From the NCBI GenBank assembly GCA_029747015.1, contig JAKOGI010002182.1:28501-92500 (forward strand): 64,000 nucleotides of DNA, read 5' to 3'. Position 1 is the stretch's first letter. The number at the start of each line of letters is the position of its first letter. The notes beneath the pieces were generated by a model, which was not told the DNA's origin, did no database searches, and saw nothing but the letters and a program-made list of their open reading frames with translations. The DNA is from Carnegiea gigantea (taxonomy: Eukaryota > Streptophyta > Magnoliopsida > Caryophyllales > Cactaceae). The position numbers and the translations under genes are program-made. Shown piece by piece: positions 57,216 through 64,000 of the stretch.

Positions 57216-57420
57216 TTGTGCCACAAGAAATTTTTACTTGTGGCATGTTATGACCATAGGAAGTATCTATTTGTGGCATAAGAAAATTTTTGTCGTGAAA
57301 ATATTAATTCATGGCATAATTTTGGTTTGATTTAGTGTAGGAATTTCCTATGATAAGACTGAAAAATTATCACAATTTTAAGTTTCCTGTGACATAATTC
57401 ATGACATAAGTGATGACAAA
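57216..57420. repeat. Palindromic TGTGGCAT-type repeats
   Basis: TGCCACAAG and CTTGTGGCA form an inverted pair around AAATTTTTA at 57220-57246. Related half-sites (TTGTGGCATAAG, TTCATGGCATAATT, CCTGTGACATAATTCATGAC) recur to about 57415, and a diverged whole unit lies at about 56805. Such dense half-sites are typical near ends of DNA transposons, but no terminal repeats are found. Confidence 0.45.
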
Positions 57421-59718
57421 CATATCAAAGACCCTCGTCAGAGCCACAGTATTTTCACAATTTGAATTGAGGTTGAAATGAATTTTTATAGAACTTTGAT
57501 TTGTTGCATTAATATGGAATTTGTGCATTTGTGCATTTGAAATAAATTTTCTCATATTATATATGCAATTCCATTTTGGGTAACCATAATGTAATTCTAT
57601 AAATATTTGGCTATGTAGTTTATCCTAAATAGATTTAAATTACCATACTTGCTTCAACCGAATTAATTCTTTCTAATTTAATTAACTAATAATCTTGTTG
57701 ATTATTTATTGCAATATCCAAGACATAAGATTAACTTTTTGTGGTCCTCATAATATTAGAATTAATTAAAAATAAAGAAAGTCGATTCAAAAGCCTACCA
57801 AACTAGGGAAGTACTAAAAGTATTTTATCTCAAGACATAGTTACATTCAATCTTAGTAGAAATAGAACTTGTCAACATGAAATCTTAGAACAAGGCTCAT
57901 ATGCCTTACCAAATGATGAATGCAGCAATTGATGGCACGTTACCTCGCATTGGCATCATCCATAGCATATATTTAGCTCAGATGGAGCCTAGCTAGACCC
58001 TATGGCATAACGCTAGGACATGTCACTGCGATAGGGGCTAACGGCACCAGGTAGGGACTAATGGCAGACCACCAACCTAACTTGGCCGCTAAGGCTCATT
58101 TTAGCTAGGTTTTTTATGCCACATTTTTACTCCAACTGACTTAGGCAGCCATCTTTTGTTGTTTTTGCAAACCCTAAGGGTACCTTCTCCTTTCTCCACT
58201 GTAAAAGGGTAGAATCCATCCTCCTATAGAAGAATAAACATCTCTTCTGTTCTCATTGGTAGAGAGACAACCCTTACTGTAGCACTTTTCTCTCTTCCCT
58301 TCTAGCTAGAGCAATGACTTGTCCTTTAGCATTCTTCTTTCCTTGTCTTCTCTAGTGTCTCCCTCTAGATATCTCCTTTTTCCCAAACAAAATTCTTTGA
58401 GCCTAGCCTTCAACAAACCTTAATGAAAAGGAAGGATATTTGAGAGTTGTTCTTGCTACTCAACTTAATATAAGTCCCAAGGGTTTAATCTAAATAAGAT
58501 AGTAATTAACTAGTTTTCTTTTCTTATTTATATAATTTTTTATTAATCTGTCATGTAATTTTATGATTCTCGGTCTTGTTTCTTTTGTATATCATTGCAA
58601 GGCTATGTATTAATCAAAGTGGTCGAGTAAATTTATAGTTGTTCTTTTATTGCTTTCCTAGTATGTAATATGAGTAATCCTAAGAGATCACCCAAGAATT
58701 GTGTTTTTAGAACGTTAGACCACCACAAGTTCAAATTTGCATGAAACTTGATATATGCATGAAATTATGAGATTGTGTATTTTCTTTGAATACTTAGTAG
58801 ATGCCATATCAAATGGCCAAGTTGTTGGGTGGACTTATGTCCGAACCATAAGTTATCTTCAGCCCCAAACCCGTACTCTTGGCTAGCACCTTAGAGTCAT
58901 GTTAATCCCCATCCGAGATCATGTTGATTGTTTTCTAGAAATATTTTCAAAGAAGGTTTTCAAATTAACTTGAAATATGGTGTTCACTCTACTCGCTTTT
59001 ACATAGTTCAAACTTTCCTAGACATTCACCAAAAGGGCAAACCTTTTCACTAGAGGCAAGACCGGTACCCTCAAGCTGCACCACCTTCAACCTAATTCTT
59101 AGCTTATAGTCCCTATAGTTTCTACCATATTAACTATATTAGATTCTTAAAATGTTAAATTTGATTTTCTGTAAGGAAATTCGATGAACAAAATCTACCA
59201 CAAAATTATAACCCACTTTAATTTATAAAAGTCACATAATTCAACCATTAACACGCCAAAAATGTGCTGAAATGTTGTTAGCTCCTCTTCGATTCCTTAC
59301 TAGAAACCATTACTAGAGATAATGTTGGCATTACAAAAGTCAATGGTTGAGGGATGAGATAGCCAAAAACAACGTTGGAACCTATGCTTCAAGATTAGGT
59401 CATTAGACTCTGGAACTTTTCTAATTAAGGAAATTAAAAGTTTATTGTGTTTAGAGACACTGAGATTATAGCTAAGGGTAGGGGGAAAGGGTTAGACACT
59501 AATAAACAGAGACATCATCCATAGGGCAGAGGGTTAGATAGACAATCACAAGGGCAACTTGGTCACTTCATATTGCTTTTAATGGCGTTAGTCACTCATT
59601 GATACTATTTAGACATTCTTTAAAATAAAGGGGCACTATTTGGAATTTGTATTTTTCTTTTTTATAATCCAAAGTCTACAAAATGTAACGGCACCAAACG
59701 TTTCCCTAAATATAGATA
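57421..59718. other. Unassigned sequence
   Basis: About 2.3 kb with no long frame. 57960-58400 has a promoter/LTR-like composition (GC-richer, then CCTATAGAAGAATAAACATC and CT-rich tracts) and could be an old LTR, but neither ends nor a partner copy are visible. The rest (58500-59718) shows nothing I can name. Confidence 0.35.
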
Positions 59719-60180
59719 CACTACCAAAAATCATCGAATTTTCCACTGGACTTTCCCACTGAAAAACTACAGTAGCAAATTTACCATTGTTTTCCCACGA
59801 TGTTATATTTCCCACTGTTTTTCCATCATTTTAATTGTAGTGGCAAATTTTCGACTAAATTCCCACTAAATTCCTACTGTCTAATACATAAATTGTTATT
59901 TATATTTTTTTAAAATCTTATTTCCTACTCACTTTTCACTAAATTAAAATTTTTTTAAGACTTTCCACCCCCATATTATTTTAACTACTTTTTTGCCTCA
60001 ACCCCAAAGTTAGACAGTAGGAATTTAGTGGAAAATTTGTCAAAAAAATGTCACGCACCAAATTGCAGCCCTTCCATTTGCCCCCAAATTCAATTTAGTG
60101 GAATTTAGTGGGAATTGTCAAAGTTCAATTTTAATTTTCCCCCCAAGTCAGAACACACCCCCCCAACCAAAAAGTCACGC
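59719..60180 (+). mobile_element. CACTA transposon, 5' terminal and subterminal region
   Basis: CACTACCAAAAATCA at 59719 is a CACTA-type terminal repeat. Over the next 430 bp the motif TCCCACTAAATT and its reverse AATTTAGTGGGAA recur (about 59863, 60012, 60095, 60105), with variants such as TTCCCACTG. Such clustered subterminal motifs are where the element's own proteins bind. The 3' end is not in the window. Confidence 0.75.
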
Positions 60181-62276
60181 AGATTTTGTGAAAAAAAAAA
60201 GGAAGAGCTAGCGCCATAGCTTTCAAGAAATTCAGGGGCATAGGCCAAAAGTCATGACCCTCCCTTCCATTTGCATGCACTCAAACCCTAACCCCACTAA
60301 ATTGCAGCCACTCCCGCCACCCCACACCCCATGGCTGTCGTTTGGAGGTCGCCAGTTGGAGGTCGTCGGTTGTTACTTGGTTTCGTGTAGGTGCTATTGG
60401 GTTTTAATTAGTCGGTTCTGCTGCTTGCGTCATTGGTCTTATTGCTCGAGTCAGGGGCTGCTCAGTCGTCGGTGTTGTTGCTCTAGTCATCAGCTCTATT
60501 CTGGTGGTTGGTGGGCTTCTCTGTGCCCGGTGGCTACTGGGTGATCGGTTGGTGCTACGCTTCACGCCTTCACGGGCTCATCTCAGTAAATCTCTGCTCT
60601 GTTTCTCTGATATAGTTTAATTAGTGTGGTGTTCCCCTCTTTCTCTCTCCCTATTCAGCCGCCCCTTTTCGGGTTTGTTTCTAATTCTATCATCTCCTCT
60701 AACTGTTGCTTGCTTGCTTGCTTTGTATTGTTACTTTAGGAGAAGTTAAAATTTCGTGCAGTTTATGATGATAATTATACATGTAATTGCTCAAAACCCT
60801 ACTGTTAAATGCTTTCTTAATTTTCTGGTAGATGGGATTGTCTTAATTCTTGTACTGGAAAATTTAGATGTTTGAATTTTCAACTCCTCTTGTCAAAATC
60901 TGCGATCTATGATGGTTTATTTTTGAGGGTTTAGCTCCTTTCTTATCTGGGTTTTCTTTTCTTCATGTTTGATTCCTGTCTATCTTCTGGTGAATTTTAA
61001 GATGGGTAGTTTTGGGACGTCAAATTTGGAATCTCCCAAATGAGGATTTTCAGGACCTTTGGAGCTTTGATATGCTTTTGGTTGGCAATTAATTCTGCTT
61101 TTTGAGTGATGGTTAGGCATGTATTTTAGGTTTAAGTATTGCATCTAACCCTCTCTTTTTCAATTTTGAAATAAACCATTAGTTGAATGATTCAGACTAA
61201 TTATTGCATTATTGCATTAGTTTAAGTATTGCATTAGTTAATTTTCTCATTGATTTGGCCTCTCTTTTAAGTGTTGCATTAGTTAATTTTTAAATAAACC
61301 ATTAGTTTTCTGGTAGACGGGTTTGTTTAAGTATTGCATCTAACCCTCTCTTTTTTAATATTCGATGGGAACCCGCATGCTCATTATTGCATTAGTTAAT
61401 GTTCTCATTGATTGAGTTCAACTTCGAATATCCATGGATTATGAGGCATTGTTAGGTGGGTTTTTTATTGTGATGAATCATATATTTTAGATGCAGGTAA
61501 ACCGGGTTTTTCCCTATCATTTGTACATGTATGGCAAGTGGGTTACCCGGCGGTTGTGGTTCTATCTACTAGCATATTCTATTGATTTGGCCTTTCTTTT
61601 CTTCTGGGGTCACTTATTTTTTCACAAAACCCTTCTTTGATAAAATATTTTCATAAATTCTTGTTTTTGTGGGTCGCTTTGATTTTTTAGTTCAATTTAG
61701 GCACCTATGATTAGTTATATACTTACAATCATCTCCAAGTATTCATCAATTATTATTCCATTGGCAATATAAGTATCCTAAGGTGAGAAGTACCAAGTTG
61801 AAAATTTTGTTACACAAAATGAAATAAGGCCATATTTCCACAGAATAAATACATTCAAAGAATGAAGAGAAAGAAAAAGTTACAAGTACATTTATTATTC
61901 CTTTTCCTTCTATTTTCTTATTCAAGTCAAATGCAAGTTTGACTTTTGTGATTGTGAGGTGATCTGCATAGAGGTTTCACATCTTCACCCATTTGACCAA
62001 TGTTTGGCATTTCTTCTTTGTGTGGCGATTTCTAAGTTCACGGTGAGCATTTTCTTCTCACAAGCTAAATTTGGTTTTATGTAGTAAGCATAAGTAGTTT
62101 TAATATTTGTTACAAACTATCAAAATAATTAAAAGGTAGTTGAGCTTAACAAATTGTATGTTGTGGGTTCTGTGAGCATTATTTTGCTTCTTTTGCTAGT
62201 GTTATTTTCCTTAAATTGATGTATGATGATTAATCTTATCACACAGGACATGGAAATTCCTGCACATCGTATATAG
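60181..62276 (+). mobile_element. CACTA transposon: leader exon(s) and introns upstream of TNP2
   Basis: 60240-60590 is GC-rich and has one 96-residue frame (60254-60544) with no known domain; it is best seen as 5' untranslated exon. GTAAATCTCTG at 60586 could be a splice donor. The following 1.6 kb is T-rich, intron-like, with several near-copies of TTTAAGTATTGCATTAG (61135-61350). An ACACAG acceptor lies at 62241-62246. Confidence 0.5.
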
Positions 62277-63179
62277 ATGACTAATAGACTTATTTTGGGT
62301 CGCAGAGATTGTACTCATGAGTTTATTAGAGGGGTAGAAGAGTTTGATGCTTTTGCAAGGCATCAACAGTGTATTCAAGAGAGGGTAAATATAGGTGTCG
62401 TTGCTCTAAGTGTAAGAATAAAAAGTATCTAATACCAGAAGAAGTCAAAGTCCATCTTTACAAGAAGGATTTCATGCATGCTTATTGGTATTGGACTTCA
62501 CACGGGGAGGTTGAACCAAATGTTGGGGTGAACATGCATCATAGTTCTTTTAGCATGGATGTTGAGCATGATGATTATAATGGGGTTGATAGATTACAAA
62601 ACATGGTCGATAATATTATGGAAGTACGTCAAGAAAATGAGTATGAGCCTCCAAATCCAAGTGCCCAGAGGTTTTATAACAAACTTAGTGCAGCTCAACG
62701 ACCCTTGTGGCCTGGATATAATAATCACACCAAGTTGTTTCTTGCACTTAGAATGATGAGTATTAAATCTGACAATAATATGTCTCAAAGCTGTTTTGAT
62801 GGAGTAGCTCAACTCATGAAAGAGGCATGCCCCCCCAACAACTTTGTTCCTTCTAATTTCTCCGAGGCTAAGAAGTTGGTGAAAAAACTTGGTCTAAGTG
62901 TCATGAAAATAGACTCTTGTCGTAATGGTTGCATGCTATATTTCAAGGATGATGAATCTTTAGAGAAATGTAAGCTTTGTGATGCTCCTAGATGGCAACC
63001 TAGCAAGTCCAGCAAAGAGACTTGTAAAAAGGTTCCTTTTGCAAGGATGCATTACTTTCCTCTCATTCCCAGACTAAAGATTGTATGCTTCTCATAGTTC
63101 TGCTGAACATATGAGGTGGCATCATGTTAATCGAAGGGAGGAAGGGATTATGTGTCACCCATCCGATGGGGAAGTTTAA
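62277..63179 (+). pseudogene. TNP2-type CACTA transposase, N-terminal part, frameshifted
   Basis: It starts at ATG 62277 (MTNRLILGRRDCTHEFIRGV EEF). After a frame change near 62365 it reads GKYRCRCSKCKNKKYLIPEE and DFMHAYWYWTSHGE, the transposase-associated domain with its Cys residues (CxC, CxxC) and 'Y-WT-HGE'. Then come the TNP2 blocks LWPGYNNHTKLFLALRMMSI, AKKLVKKLGLSVMKIDSCRN and GCMLYFKDDESLEKCKLCDA PRW, then MHYFPLIPRLK. A second frame change near 63082 leads to SAEHMRWHHVNRREEGIMCH PSDGE. It then stops; the catalytic half is missing here. Length seen is about 300 residues; full TNP2 proteins are several times longer. The enzyme would cut the transposon ends in the nucleus. Confidence 0.88.
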
Positions 63180-63540
63180 AAAACTATATTAATTTTTACA
63201 CTATCAATTGATTTTCTAAAGAACATAACAATATCAAATCAAACTAATATTTTTATATGGATGGAATGTATGGGAAATCTCAATAGACTTCAATTGTAGT
63301 ATGCATCATGAGTTTTAAATTGAATATTGAATTTTATGAGAAGGAAAATATTTTATATTTCATATTTATTTAATTGTTTATGATAGACAATATTATTTTC
63401 CTTTTCCCACTTTTGGAATGGCGTTAATTACGATTTATGATACTAAGTTGAAGGACTAACTTTAAAAATAAATAAAATCATTGGTTATTTTAAAACTTTT
63501 GAGTATGAAACGTCAAAAGATTAGGGGAATTTGTTTTGTT
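63180..63540. other. AT-rich sequence after the transposase break
   Basis: No continuation of TNP2 is readable. It may be an intron or a deletion scar. Confidence 0.4.
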
Positions 63541-63880
<340 letters not shown>

Positions 63881-64000
63881 TATTCAACCTGATCAATGGG
63901 TTAGTGCCCCACCCGACACGCTCCAACTGAACCCTAGAAAATGACGGTTAAGGTCGACTTCTTTTGTCTCTGACCTGCTTCGGCCCTCAAATTGAAGGTA
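63881..64000. other. Unassigned window edge
   Basis: Too short to assign. It leaves the microsatellite for sequence of more even composition (GCCCCACCCGACACGC). Confidence 0.3.

Noticed and set aside
57960..58480. Possible solo LTR
   Set aside because: Promoter-like composition only. No TG/CA ends with flanking duplication and no partner copy were found.
60254..60544. 96-residue frame at the start of the CACTA element
   Set aside because: Low-complexity Cys/Ser/Leu content and position just after the terminal region; more likely untranslated leader.

Overview
The window is repeat-rich nuclear DNA from a flowering plant. It holds no intact protein-coding host gene that I can defend. The evidence is nested LTR retrotransposons with plant-type primer binding sites (initiator-Met and Asp-like tRNA), a CACTA (En/Spm) transposon with a TNP2-type transposase, a PIF/Harbinger-like (Tourist) MITE, a TRIM-like element, a SINE fragment, plant-style satellites and long AT-rich microsatellites. 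Nearly every coding remnant carries stops and frameshifts, so this looks like heterochromatic or intergenic sequence. I cannot name the species.

Layout. 1-621 is a broken LTR of family E. 622-11092 is element A (minus strand), a coding-less element with very long LTRs (4.1 kb) like the LARD class. 11093-15900 holds a SINE fragment, an LTR plus primer site of a truncated element, and a minus-strand gypsy gag-protease relic (B). 16040-21450 holds an inverted pair of LTR-like segments surrounding a TRIM-like element and an exon/intron-like relic of unknown function. 21480-22255 is a lone piece of a D-family LTR. 22256-34548 is element G (plus strand), two gag-only internal regions sharing a central LTR. 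That LTR is interrupted by a MITE with a 1 kb (TTA)n-rich core. 34549-36615 is a GC-rich satellite with a two-level 23/59/82 bp period. 36934-37555 is four copies of a 158 bp repeat.

Element C (Tat-like gypsy, minus strand; 37730-39066 and 54943-about 56600) is split by element D (Athila-like, minus strand; 39072-54937; 5 bp target duplication ATGCT). D is split in its right LTR by element E (gypsy, plus strand; 47368-54498; target duplication CTAGG). The order of insertion is therefore C, then D, then E. E carries a recognisable gag-protease-RT-RNase H-integrase reading frame, killed mainly by C-to-T type changes and one frameshift. D has lost most of pol, and its reading frame now joins the start of RT to the end of integrase. 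56600-59718 is mostly unassigned, with some palindromic repeats. 59719 to the end is the 5' part of a CACTA transposon with a frameshifted TNP2 transposase start, followed by a long (TA)n microsatellite.

The parts do not form a pathway. They record layered transposition, recombination between LTRs, deletion and methylation-linked decay. The most unusual items are the in-frame RT/integrase deletion fusion in D, the coding-less A element, the MITE with a (TTA)n core, and the satellite lying beside a Tat-like element.
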